Assembly (NCBI RefSeq): GCF_018873765.1
Contig: NC_057923.1
Span: 7,886,413-7,950,412, forward strand
Reading direction: 5' to 3'
Length of the DNA: 64,000 nt
Source of the DNA: Telopea speciosissima
Lineage: Eukaryota > Streptophyta > Magnoliopsida > Proteales > Proteaceae
In this document: one piece after another, positions 1 to 11,334 of the stretch
How positions within the stretch are numbered: position 1 is the first letter of the stretch
Layout of the letters: every line of letters begins with the position of its first letter
The notes under the pieces: generated by a model
Told to the model about the DNA's origin: nothing
What the model saw: only the letters and a program-made list of their open reading frames with translations
The model's database searches: none
Position numbers and translations under genes: made by a program

Positions 1-3000
1 AAGCCTATCACAATGTTTGGTAATGCCTACATTGACCACCCTAAAAATTATTACTAAGAAAATAGTCCTAGAATAACTGCACGAAACACCAAGCCAATTG
101 CTTCTTACCTCTTACTAAGAAAAGGAGACTCAATAATGGAGCTACGGAAATGGAGTAGCATAGGAAAGATAGTACCACATCCTCATTAAAAAACCAAGTA
201 CATATGGTTGTGTGAGCAAGTAAATAACATTACACGGATGTGCTTCAGACACATTGACCTCAATGATCCCAAAAACCGTAAGTCTCTGTATCATTCATTT
301 ATAACAGTGTCTAACATAAAACCAATAAATGAGGTTTTTTTTGGTCCTTTAACAGATCTTCAAAACAACATACTATAAATAAGTTGCTATATATAATTTT
401 CATTGCGTATTGATCATCAAATGCCAAGGTGTTTAAAATAGTCAAATTTTCAAAATAGAACATTATCATTACTAATATGTTATTTTCATTATAGTTGCTC
501 ATTTCTCACTGTTTTCATTATTATCGTCATCATCAGTCTTATTATTAACAAATTGTTGTTGGTTTTTGTTATTACTACTAATTTTGTTATTTTGCATATC
601 CTCACTATATTGGGCCACCTGTTTCATCTAAACTTATATACTCAGAAGGAACTTTTACCTCTTCACTGTAACTTGGATGCACTTAATGCTAGTCAAGTTA
701 AAGAAAGATCAAGTAAGCTTTCAGTAACAAGGTTCGGGATGTTCTAAGAAATGGGTGATTTATTCCATGCACACATGTACAAAAACATGCAAAGGGCTTC
801 CATTGCTTTCCCATAGCATGTTTAACCATTTTGATCTCCGGGACATTTAGGCCTTAAAATTGAAGATACTTTATGTGAAATTTCAAGAAAGATTGAAATC
901 GCATGATTCTTTTTTCTGATTTGAGAGAGAAAGGAAAAGTATAATTTTTATTCTTGTGGAACTCTTGAAATTTTTAAATTGAAAATGTAAACATGAATTC
1001 ACTTTAGGGCACAGCTGTCACAATACCTTGTATAAGAGAGCAATCCTATTAGAGGAATTGGGTACATAGAAAAAAAAAATAATAGAGTTATGTATATAAT
1101 GTCGTCCATAAGAGTGCGGGTAGCCCAATCTAACACCCAGTCATAACAGGCATAGTTGTCACAGCGTCATGGCGATCCAAGTCGGTGGAGGGGTGTCTGA
1201 TTGATATATCGACACGTCGCCCGCCATAGCGTTGCCATGGCAATCATGTTGACCATGTTTTATTTTTTATTTTCTCTATTTTTTAATGTTTTAATAGATG
1301 TATACTCAAGCCATGTTTTATTTTTTCTCTATTGTTTCTCAAGTTTTAAGGATGGCAATCTTGTAATTAAGTAGAATCTAAGAAAGGGCATAAAAGGGTT
1401 TTGATTTAATGACTCATAGTAAACTTGGAGGGATGTGTAAAGTATGGACAAAGGGGAATAAAAGAAGAGAAGGGTACTTAAAGAAAAAAGACAAAAATAA
1501 GGGTTTGAAATAACCCACGATCAGATTATGGTTGTCTTCAACCTTATGACTTCAGCCTGGGACGGAAAACAGCGCAGTACGAAGGAGATAACTCCTTCGA
1601 CTCTTCTCGGTCCAGTCTAAATATTCAGGCGAAGCATCGCCACATCATGTTCTATCAATTCCAACAAGAACTCATCACAGAAATCAACTAAACAAGGAGT
1701 ATTTAATCCCTGGAATCAGATTTGGCGACTTTTTAGTTGCAAGTAATCTTCAAAAGTTTGAATCTCAGGACAAGGAAAGCTTTTGGGTGCGAACCTCTCA
1801 GGTAAGGATCGCCCTAGGGTGGTGATTCAATGCACCAAAACTCAAGCCCAATCGACTCTCTCTCAAAGGGTTCAAAACAATTCTATTGAGGGTTGCAGTC
1901 ACCGCCCAACAGAGAGAACATCAATGGCAAAAGAAGATGAAATCGAAGAGGGAAAGAGAAACAAGACACCATGGCGTAGGTCGATATGCATGCTTCTCCA
2001 GCGCTAGGACACCATGGAGGCGCCATGGCGACACCATGACAACTATGATAACAGGCAAACAATCTGAGCAAATTGTTAGAATATATATATATAGGGATAA
2101 AGTTCTCTGCACCGGGGCGCAGGGTGCATCCAGATACATGGGGATGGGCGAAATGACCGGCCCGCCCTTTGAAAAGAATTGCATCCAAAAAGATCATAGT
2201 AAAACATAATAATTAAGTCACTCAAAATGAAAAAGCGAGGTTTAAATAATAGGGTTTAGAATGTATAATAAATTGATCAAAATTTGATTCTTAGTTTTAG
2301 AACATTAAATTTAAAATATTAAATATAGTATCATAGGAAATAAAAATATGACAAGCGGGTGTTCTAGCAACCCATTTCACATTTCACATGTTCATTATGT
2401 ACAGAATTTTTCAATTTATTTTTAACATGGATAATTGATTAACTTAAATTAAATTTACATTATGTATGATAAATCAGTTTATCAGACTACATTACAACTG
2501 TCTATATTAATTTGTTGGAACACATTTCAAAAATATAAGTCCCTAGTCATTCCCATAGATTGTCCTTAGGTGTTCTACACAAACAAACCGGAAAGAATGC
2601 ATTGTGAGGTATTAACCCATTGTGAGGTATTAACCCAGAAAATTGAGCTTTGACAGTAAAAATTCCAAGTGGAAATCTTGATTTCCCTTGTCAATTATTC
2701 ACATATAGACATAAAAGGGAGGTGGGTTAAAAGCCATTTTTGACCTTTCTACCATAGTCTAATCTAATAGGTGAATATGGTAGGAAGTTCTCTCATTTCA
2801 ATTGAATTTTAGCAAGATCTTTACATGAGTCCCTTCAATTCCCAGGACAAATTTCTGAGAACTATCATCAACAAAACTTCAACACATTGTACTCTAGGGG
2901 CAAAACCTAGATGGGAAATACACGAACATTTTTGAAAATTTGCTAAGGTTGCATTCCATGCTTCCTCTAAAAACACAACATAAACAGAACAATCAATTTC

Positions 3001-3732
3001 TCCCAAAAGCACTTCAAGAGCGAAATATTAGATATCTAAAAGCCGTATAACAAGCATGTGATAAATGCATACTTTAACTTCCTTATATCTGCAACATTAT
3101 ATCGTTTATGTATAGTGCATACATATTTACATAAAAAGTAGACATATCCGGTGGCCCTCTACATGTCTCTAACAATACAAACAGAATCAGGTCTTTTAAG
3201 TTTGCCCAAATATCTCAGAAATATATCCCTGACCAAAATATGTCATTGCACAGGTAGTAACCTGCAAAATGAAAACTTGAACAGAAAGCACTAACAGATG
3301 CAATAATTATGTATTAACAAGAGGTTGAGGATACTTAATTCTTCAAGCAAAAAGGGGAAAGGATAATTTATAAACCAAAAGCTTAAAATAAAAAAGCTTC
3401 AGTGGAGAAGAACAGTTTCCGAACCCCCGTAATAAATATATATTTTCTCATGCACAGCATACAAGTACACAATCAAATGCATTACACTGTTCTCCATTTG
3501 GCCGATACCAACAACAACCATTAATTGATCTGTGTTCTCAATGACTAAAAAAATAAAGTGTATGCCAGTATTATCTGCAGAGGCAGTCAAACTCTTCCAA
3601 CCTCTGGTGTGATGTGCACAGTAGGTGATAACTTCAACTGAACCTCAATTTTAAAGATTTCCACTGATTAAATGTATAATATTCAAGACACCAGTCCAAT
3701 TGTAAAAGAACATTACATAGGCAGTTACATAC
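1..3732. other. Kinase 3' flank or long intron, no recognisable gene
   Basis: AT-rich sequence with no kinase exon, tRNA or transposon coding region that I can recognise. The kinase exons to the right run toward this region on the minus strand, so it is either a long intron of that gene or foreign DNA that truncated it. A short GC-richer patch near 2095-2175 resembles the small inverted-repeat family seen at 12528-12650 (shared words such as 'gttctctg' and 'acatgggg' followed by 'gaaatgacc'). The stretch 1500-2000 has mixed composition and short open frames on both strands but no family I can name. Confidence 0.4.
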
Positions 3733-5217
3733 TTCTAAAGAGGTGGTTTTCCAGGCTCCCTCGAGGCATGAACTCGTAAACTAGCAGCCTTTGATCATCT
3801 TCAATGCAGTAACCAATCAATTTAACCAAATTCTGATGAAGAAGATCACCAAGAAAATTAACTTCAGCCTGCCAATTGCCAAATGGGAGAGAGATAAGAA
3901 CGTCCATGAATATCAGAAGGAAAAGTTAAACAAGAAGTAAAAAACGCAACAATTGGAGGAGGATCATACCATCCACTCTTTATGGCCTTGTAATCCATCG
4001 TGATTGAGAGTTTTAACTGCAACAGTAAGCCCTGTCCCAGGTTTTACCGGAGCAGTTCCATTCTCTTCAATCCATCCCTTGAAAACACAACCAAATCCAC
4101 CCTCACCAAGGAGACTCTCTGGTCTAAAATTTCTCGTTGCTGTCTTGAGGTCATTAAATGTGAATTTTCTAAGCTGGGAAGCAACCTTCAGCTCCTCACC
4201 TAATTTAGGAGTGGATGAGATACTTTCTGCATTGCTAGTGGTTGAAGAGGAGGCCACTGGGACAACTGGTTGGTCCCTACTGGTATCATTTGTAGATTTA
4301 CTTTCCGCTGGTCCACATACACATTATCAGCATGTTAACATGTCTTTTAATTGGCTCATGATAACTAAATTAACAATTAGCAACTAAACTATGTACTGGA
4401 ACTTCTTTTTGTGCCCTCAGACTTTGACAATTTGCTATTAATAATATCACATCACTGACTAGAAATGATAATGCAGTTTTAAAGGAGAAGGAAACAATGA
4501 AAAAATCCCTGGTTTTTTTAAGAAATCCTAGAGGCAAATGACCAAATATATCAAATTTACATGAATAAAATTGCCTTAAGAAATACACACTTGCACAAAT
4601 GGAAGCTGTTATACAGATTACTTTTTCCCACCACGCAAAAAAGATATCGAGGAAAGCAATAACAATAGCCAATTCAGATCTTCCTTAGCTAAGAAAAATA
4701 AAGACAAATTGGTTATCATGCCAAATAATGAGGATCAATAATCAAATGTCTCGTAGATCAGTGTCTTTCTCAATTTGCAAAGCAAAAACAAAAGTTGGTT
4801 AAAATTGACAATGCATGCCCACAAATGGACATTCTCAACGGAAAAAATTCAAATTGAAAATCAAATATAGCAAATAAAAATAGTGGCATATGCTAACCCG
4901 AGAAAATGATTGAATGAAAATTAATTTTCCGGTCAAGTCAACCAAAGACAACGAAATAAAGCCGTAAAATCCAAACAAAGAATTCAACAGAACAATGCCA
5001 AATGGAAAGACTTTCATAAGTAAAAAAAATTACCATAATTAGTACTAGTGCCGCTTATGGAGGTATCCACCTTAGATCTTGAGATGCAGCTACCAATAAA
5101 CCTGAGCTTAATCCAACACCCAGTGTCCTCCGTCTCGTCATCTTTTTCCTTCCTTCCCTTTGATTTCCCAACATCCCATGTCTCTACCTGAATAGTAGCA
5201 TCAGGACCAGCTCCCAT
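3733..5217 (-). CDS. Receptor-like cytoplasmic kinase VII (PBL34/35/36 type), 5' exons only
   Basis: Three exons are seen: 5034-5217 (from ATG), 3970-4307 and 3733-3868, with GT-AG joins that keep frame. The N-terminus begins [20 protein letters not shown], matching the PBL34-36 branch of plant RLCK-VII kinases, followed by a Ser/Thr-rich linker and [15 protein letters not shown]. The glycine loop is GEGGFGCVF and the catalytic lysine lies in VAVKTL. Exon 3 covers the C-helix region and hinge ([27 protein letters not shown]). The catalytic HRD-type loop, DFG and activation segment are missing from everything to the left in this window. The family acts at the plasma membrane downstream of receptor kinases in immune and peptide signalling. 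The gene is either cut off by the window edge after a long intron or truncated; the sequence cannot decide. An antisense open frame at 4004-4387 is a shadow. Confidence 0.85.
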
Positions 5218-5854
5218 CTTTCCGAAACCCTAAGTCAAAAGCCCATATCTCCAAAACTCACAAATATTCAAAACCCAACGAAACGAACCCCCCCTTTTTA
5301 GTCTTCTTCACTGCAGTCCCCAATATTTGAAACCCACAAACTAGATATCTCGAATCAACTTATCCACCCCACCCCAACCTCCAAAAAATTAAAAAAGAGA
5401 ACTTTTTTATTTACAGAACTTCACAGAGTTGAGCTTTAGAACCCAAAGAGCACAAACAACAACGATCGAAATAAACAACACCTTTCAGAGATTCAAACAT
5501 ACCTTCCGAATCCATCTGTTCAAAAACCAGAAACTCAGACGAAAATCCCATGAACCCAGAACAGAGAATCAGTGATGAAGAATCTAAATCTTTCACAAGT
5601 CACAAGCAACCTTATTATACAACAGATCACGTAACAGCCCCACAAAACAGAAGAAAGTAAACACCGCCCAGTGAATTCTCTAACCAATACGGGAGCAATT
5701 AGCTCCCCCAATAAGATAAGAAGAAAAAAAAAAAAAACAGCACAGGATTTCCACCTTCACAGCTCTACAAACCCTACAGAAAATTTTAATTGGAAGCTGA
5801 CCATTTCAGAGCGAAAAAACTAGTACGAATTTTATCACCTATCGGCTAATTTAT
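5218..5854. other. Upstream region of the kinase gene
   Basis: About 640 bases between the kinase start codon and the Mutator-like element. It is AT-rich with C-runs and several A-runs and probably holds the 5' leader and promoter. A 61-residue open frame on the minus strand at 5411-5596 has no recognisable family and could be an upstream frame in the leader. No convincing TATA or other motif stands out. Confidence 0.35.
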
Positions 5855-5863
5855 TTCTTTATT
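5855..5863. repeat. Left 9-bp target site duplication of the Pack-MULE
   Basis: TTCTTTATT lies directly outside the left inverted end and is repeated exactly at 7549-7557 outside the right end. It marks the element boundaries and indicates insertion by a Mutator-type transposase. Confidence 0.9.
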
Positions 5864-7548
5864 GGGTTTTTTCACGTTACCCCCCTGAGGTTTGACGTAA
5901 TTATGAAAAAATCCCTTACTTTTCAAAAATGCTGTGTGCGCCCCCCCAGGTTCTTAATAATTAATATATTCCTTCATTCCGTTACTCTAAGACTAACAAC
6001 GTTAAAAGTGTGGGATGAAGTGACAAAAATACCTTTCTAAAAAGGAAAAAAACCTGCAACTCATCTTCCTCATTTACCGCTTCTTCAATTCCAACCATCT
6101 CCCTCTCTCTCTCTCTGAAGCCATTAGCCATTAGCCATTAGCCATTAGCCATGAATGGCTTTGGTGAGAAGGTGAACTTCTAAACCCCAAGAAGCTTTCT
6201 CACAGCATTCAAATCCGATCTAAAAGAGACGTTCTTCCCAGACGATCCATTCTGGCAATTCAAGAATGAATCACAGCCGCTAGGTTGGACGAAGAAGGCG
6301 TTCCAATACTGCATCCTTGTCTTCTAATGGCCTCCCAATTACAATTTCCACCTCTTCCACTACGACCTCCTTGACCTCCTTGCCGGAATCACCATTGCTA
6401 GGCTTGTCATCCCTCAAGGGATTAGCTACGCTAAACTTGCTAACATTCCTCCTATTATCGGCCTCTGTAAGTTACAATTCTCTTCTTTATCTCTACTTCA
6501 GCTTCTCCAGATCATGATTGGAAGTAATTTATCGATCAAATTCTTTTTTCATTTTTTTTTTGGTTGTAGATTCAAGCTTTGTGCCTCCTCTGGTTTATGC
6601 CATTTTTGGTAGTTCAAGGGATCTCGTCGTGGGGACTGTTGTTGCTGCATCATTGCTCCTCGCTTCAAATATTAGAGATTTAGTATCCGCCACGGACAAC
6701 CCTGCATTGTTTCTTGGATTGATTTTTACCTCCACTTTTTTCCCCAGAAATTTTCAATTGGCTTTAGGGATTTTTAAGTTCAGACTTTAGACACAGAGGA
6801 AGTTTCAATTTTGGATAGTGGAATGCGCCCTAGTAACTTCCCTCAATCCCTTTATTTATTTACGAAGTTATGGAATGGTTTGATTTGCAGATTAGGATTT
6901 TTGATAGATTTCTTGTCTCATTCAACCATTATTGGATTTATGGGAGGAACTGCAATGATCAATATTCTGCAACAATTAAAAGGGATATTTGGTTTGACTC
7001 GTCCAAAACCGATGTAATCGCTGTTATGAAATCAGTCTTCAGCCAAAGGAAGGAGGTTTGGGTTCTTCGATTCTTGAACCAACGACCTACACCTACAAAA
7101 CTTGCAACTCATCTACTTGGTATTCAAGAACTTGAACCGATCTAGGCAAAGGAGTTACAGGTCCAACAATGGTGGTCAAGAACCGATCTGGGCAGGGGAG
7201 TTGCAGGTGGAAGATTAAACTCTAATCGATTCAGCTGGTGGTGATTCTTCGTTGAAGGGCACGATTGGGGAAGATAACTAGGAGGAACGAAGGCAAAGGA
7301 GAAGATGAGATTTGGGATTTTCCCCCAAATTTCAAACCCTAAATGCAAAGGGTATAATGGTTTTCATTCTCAACTAGGAGGGGTATTTTTGTCACTTCAT
7401 TCCATACTTTTAACGTTGTTAGTTTTAGAGTAACGGAATGGGGGAATATGTTAACTGTTAAGCACCTCAGGGGGGCACACAGCATTTTTGAAAAGTGAAG
7501 GATTTTTCCATAATAATGGCAAACCTTATGGGGTACATGAAAAAATCC
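5864..7548. mobile_element. Pack-MULE (non-autonomous Mutator-like element) carrying a sulfate transporter fragment
   Basis: The two ends are inverted copies of about 180-190 bases. The left end starts GGGTTTTTTCACG and the reverse complement of the right end starts GGATTTTTTCATG. Both then share blocks such as CTTTTCAAAAATGCTGTGTG, CATTCCGTTACTCTAA and TAACAACGTTAAAAGT. The element is flanked by a perfect 9-bp direct repeat TTCTTTATT at 5855-5863 and 7549-7557. Long inverted ends plus a 9-bp duplication are hallmarks of Mutator-like elements. There is no transposase inside; the cargo is a piece of a sulfate transporter gene, which makes it a Pack-MULE. Near 6121 four tandem copies of a 7-bp unit (attagcc) precede the captured ATG. 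Confidence 0.9.
6151..7016 (+). pseudogene. Captured sulfate transporter (SULTR3-type) fragment, with introns
   Basis: Translated pieces match the N-terminal half of plant group-3 sulfate transporters. Piece A (6151-6466) includes LKETFFPDDPFWQFKN and IPQGISYAKLANIPPIIG. Piece B (6570 to about 6780) includes SSFVPPLVYAIFGSSRDL. Piece C (6891-7016) includes DFLSHSTIIGFMGG and LQQLKGIFGLT. The pieces are separated by GT...AG intervals that rejoin the family sequence correctly (for example G-L-Y-S-S-F across 6466/6570), so introns were kept and capture was from genomic DNA, not RNA. In-frame stops and frame changes break it (for example around 6180 and 6326), and the later membrane segments and the STAS domain are absent. 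It cannot make a transporter; a chimeric or regulatory transcript is possible but unproven. Confidence 0.85.
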
Positions 7549-7557
7549 TTCTTTATT
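7549..7557. repeat. Right 9-bp target site duplication of the Pack-MULE
   Basis: Exact copy of the 9-bp sequence TTCTTTATT at 5855-5863, directly outside the right inverted end. Confidence 0.9.
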
Positions 7558-7668
7558 TTATGTATTTTGCCTCACTGAGTAGTGTTTGGTAACACTCTTA
7601 AAAAGTGTTTTCAATGGTTTTTTTTTCTTACGGAACACCCCCTCCCCCCTCCAAAAAAAAAAAAGGGA

Positions 7669-8355
7669 AAATTTCCTAGATCTACTAGATTAAAAAAAGA
7701 ATTACAAAATAAGTATATTTTAAATTTGTTTTACATCCATAAAGTTATATTTTGAAAAGATTTACCCAATCCCCAAATCAGTTAGTTACCGTCCCTCCCA
7801 AACTATAAACTTCCTAATATACCCTTTGACTTAATTTTTTTCCTTAAAAAAACACTAAAGATAATGCTTTAACCGTTTGCATTACCCCCCAAAAAAAAAA
7901 AAAAATAGTGTAACCGTTTGCACTTTGCACAACTCATTGAGTTTTCTCTTATTTCTAATAGACGGGAAACTTGCAGAAATTAGCAAAAGTGGTGCTCTCT
8001 AGGTGCAGAGAAAAAAAAAAAAGAAAAAAGAAAAAAGAAAAGGGAATTCAATAAGTTGTGCAAATGGTGGTTTTTTTTTTCCTTTTTTTTTTTTTTTTAA
8101 AAGTGCAAACGATTACATTATTTTATTTTTTTCCTGGGTAATGCAAACGGTTAAAGCATTATCTTTAATGTTTTTTTTAAGGAAAAAAATTGAGTCAAAG
8201 GGTATATTAGGAAGTTTATAGTTTGGGCAGGACGGTAACTAACTGATTTGGGGATTGGGTAAATCTTTTTAAAATATAACTTTATAGATGTAAAACAAAT
8301 TTAAAGTATACTTATTTTGTAATTCTTTTTTTAATCTAGTAGATCTAAGAAATTT
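7669..8355. mobile_element. Fold-back / MITE-like element with about 270-bp inverted arms
   Basis: The sequence from 7669 running right and the reverse complement running left from 8355 match for most of each arm. Shared blocks include CTAGATCTACTAGATTAAAA (one mismatch near the edge), TTACCCAATCCCCAAATCAG and TATAAACTTCCTAATATACC. The arms meet around a short centre with A-runs and T-runs (8010-8100). No coding region is present. Both flanks are A-rich, so a target duplication cannot be called. The structure fits a large Mutator-type MITE or other fold-back element. Confidence 0.8.
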
Positions 8356-9590
8356 AAGAAAAAAAAAAGAAATGTGTGTGGCATGTCTGTTTCTTGTATA
8401 TGAAATTATGAACCCAAAAGAGGAAATTTTCTCCATCTAAGAAATAAAAAACAATTAAATGTGAAAGAAAGTCAAACCTAAATGTTTTATAATTAATTTT
8501 CTTATCTTATAAATCTTTGAAAAAAATTTCAATAAAAAAAGTAAACATTTTTTTTTCTAGAAACGAATTGTAATAAACACAAATTATATTTTCGTTCTAG
8601 AAACCAATTGTAATAAACACAAATCCCTCTAACCCCCCCCCCTCCACTCTCTCAACCCAACTTCACAACCATCATAAGAACACCTCTCTTCCCAAAGTTG
8701 CCATTGAATGAGCATAAATAGTTGGTCATTCTCTGGTATGTACCATTTCTCTCTATCTATTTGTGGGACCAAGAAGTGTGGTAGTTTGTCGCTAACTGGT
8801 TATCATGTTAGTGGGACTTGTAGCGGATGAATGGATTTATCCCTGCTTTGATTTGAATCGTCGTAAATTTGTTGAGTTTGCAGCTTAATCATTTCTAAGT
8901 GGAGGGTTGATTATTGTTTGGACAATAGTTTCATTTGAATTTTTTGTGTCGACAACATCTTAAAAACTTTGGGTTGTTTGAATTTTGGGTAACAATATAT
9001 ATATATTGTGAATAGAAATAAAAGGTAAAGTAATAATGACTCTAGATGAGTATATTTTTTTACCATTTTATTACACCTAGATATGTTTCTTTGAACATAA
9101 CATTTCAAATGAAAACTCCTTATCAAAAGTGGAGAATCCAAGGTTTTAAGAATCGGAAATCCCAAAAACCCTAGAAATTCCCTATTTTTGGATTTGAAGA
9201 CTCATTCCAGGGTTTGTTGTTTTAAAACCATGGGAGAAATGTGCATTGAGTTTTTTTTTTTTTTGAAGATTTTGATTTGAAATCCAATATTTGGATTGAG
9301 ATTTGGAGATGTGTTCATAATCAGGGATGCGACTCATGTTGTTGAGTTTCGTATGGAAACTCTAGAGGGGTTGTGAGAACCAAATATAGAAACTTGGGTA
9401 GTGGGACTAATTAAACATTGGGGGTTTACTGGGTAAACCAGCGAGACGAAATAAGGTACTGGGACCTGCAAACTCCCAACGCAACTTGGGTTTGTCATCG
9501 CCAGAGCCGGAGATGTTACCTATGATGTTGCAGCAGCACTAGACTGGACTTAGGATGTGATGTTAGGTGGAAAATCAACTAATGCATTCA
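8356..9590. other. AT-rich intergenic sequence, nothing recognised
   Basis: Low-complexity AT-rich DNA with a C-run near 8632 and short runs of T. Open frames are short and family-less. A pair of near-identical short pieces (about 30 bases, 'ctagaaac.aattgtaataaacacaaat') is repeated at about 8558 and 8598. Confidence 0.4.
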
Positions 9591-10168
9591 CGCATCATGA
9601 TATCTATGCATTCATGTATATCTGTGTTCGTTTGTATGATTTGATTGCTCACTAGGCTTAGTAAAGCTTATCCCTCAAGGGTCCTCTCTTTTAGATGTTG
9701 ATGCAGGTGTACTGGAGCCAGGTGGCTTATATTATGTGGTTTCTGAGGGCGGTAGTGATGACTGGTGGACTCCTGAGACTGAGGAGCATGGACTAGACTG
9801 TTACTACAATGTCTATTCCTTGGGGGAATAGTGATTCTCGATCAAGTGTCCATATATTTTATACGTTTACGTATTCTTTTGCTTCCTTTCATGAAAAATT
9901 TATTATTTAAATAGTATTTAATACATAAGTCTTGATTGGAAGAATTTGTAAACCTTTGGATAAACTATTACAGTTATTGTATATAATACAATTTAGCTTC
10001 CGTTACTCTGATAATGTTATTATTATACTCTTTCTCTCTTGATTTACCAATTTGTGGTTTGGATGAGTTAGCCTTTAGATACTGCATCAGTGATCCTGGT
10101 GGGATAGTGGAACGTAGGTGTACGCTCTAGTCATACCACCCTATGGTTCAAAGATCGGGGTGTGACAG
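9590..10168 (+). mobile_element. Probable LTR fragment of a retrotransposon
   Basis: The stretch ends with GGGGTGTGACA at 10158-10168, an LTR-type terminus common in plant retroelements, and contains the phrase 'tgctcactaggcttagtaaagc' style leader text typical of Ty3/gypsy LTRs. The matching start (TGTCACACCC) was not found to the left, so the LTR is incomplete or rearranged. No internal domain is attached with confidence. Confidence 0.35.
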
Positions 10169-10179
10169 GAGATGTCATA

Positions 10180-10400
10180 CATTACCTAAGGTCGAGAATT
10201 TTCTTTAGCATGCGTGTGCAAATGGTTTAGCATCAGGGGGAGACTTAGTTCAACGCAAGGTGCTAGTTGATCCTAAATGTCAGCGATGTGGGAAAGAGGA
10301 GAGAATTTGACGCACATTCTCCTAAATTGTCCCTTTGCTCAAGCAGTTTGGTTTGGCTATGTCATACCTCAAAACCTAAGTGGGGCCCAAAGCTACCGAT
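10180..10400 (+). pseudogene. LINE reverse-transcriptase zinc-binding (zf-RVT) fragment
   Basis: Translation across 10180-10370 gives a piece ending LVDPKCQRCGKEEENLTHIL then NCPFAQAVWFG, the typical zf-RVT signature found at the C-terminus of plant LINE polyproteins (Cys-x2-Cys ... His ... Cys). It follows directly after the LTR-like terminus at 10168. No reverse transcriptase or endonuclease domain is attached, so it is an isolated remnant. Confidence 0.6.
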
Positions 10401-10479
10401 GTGACACACTAATCAAAACTATAGTGAAAAACATGAAACTAATTTTTTTTTTGGGTAAGGACATGAAACTAAATTAAAT

Positions 10480-11334
10480 CATCCACATCTAGAGGTAATT
10501 TGATACATACAGTCATCCATCAAGCATGAGAATTATTATACCTATAAAATATAAACAAAAGACTGTCTTCCAAAATAATTCAAACTTCTTTTGCACCTAT
10601 CTCCAAAATATCACTCCTAAAATAATTCTCCAAAATGCTTCAACATGAGGGCCTACTCACACTCTGGAGTTCTAGTCAATCGATCTGAAAAAAAAACGTT
10701 AATAATAATAGGGGTGAGCGAACTAGATCAATAAGTAACGAATCACATACCATGGAATAATAAAATCAACAGTATATTACAAAATCATGATGGAAAATTT
10801 CAATGAAGAATTCCAAGAAGGGGACAAATCTGAAACCTATTCACGTATATGCATATTTCAAAGATTTATTCCATATACAAATACATATACTTCATTCACA
10901 CAAGAAACATAATTCAAAACAAAACCACATCAATCCAACAATTCACATTGTTAACAAATACCCATCCCCAATAAAGGGAAAAAGTTCCAACAACAAACAT
11001 ACATTTCCAAAGGATCCATATCATTTTCCAAATACTAATTCCAATAAGGGAAAAAGGTTCAATTATTCATTCCTCTACGCAAAGATTCCAACCATTTGGA
11101 AACATTCAATTAGGTCCAACAAATTCCTGCTGACGAATCAAATGAGGACCCATGCTAATGCTCACCTCGCTGACAAATCAGACGAGGACTTGAGTCCCAC
11201 ACTCATCCCCATCGACGAGTTAGACAAGGCCCAAATATATCACTTGTCAGGGTACAAGGGTACAAACAGTACCCTCAACTGACGTCTCGATTGAGGTCCA
11301 AACATATCCCCAAATGACATCTCAGATGGGGCCA
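10480..11334. other. Decayed repeat, left part, interrupted by the solo LTR
   Basis: C/A-rich sequence with repeated phrases of the type 'gaggtccaaac' and 'gacgagg' and no stable protein family. A 159-codon open frame at 10803-11282 is composition-driven. The text appears to continue at 12257 after the solo LTR (similar 'gtctc..aatgaggtccaaac' phrases at about 11282 and 12430), suggesting one older element split by an insertion. Confidence 0.35.

Noticed and set aside
1783-2209. Overlapping open frames on both strands near 1.8-2.2 kb
   Set aside because: Frames are open on both strands at once, translations have no domain, and part overlaps a short MITE-like patch.
4004-4387. 127-codon open frame antisense to the kinase
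   Set aside because: It overlaps kinase exon 2 exactly on the opposite strand and is a shadow of that coding sequence.
10803-11282. 159-codon open frame, the longest in the left half outside transposon coding
   Set aside because: Asn/His/Lys-rich translation without any family signature, inside repeat-like sequence. Its length follows from low stop-codon density in C/A-rich DNA.
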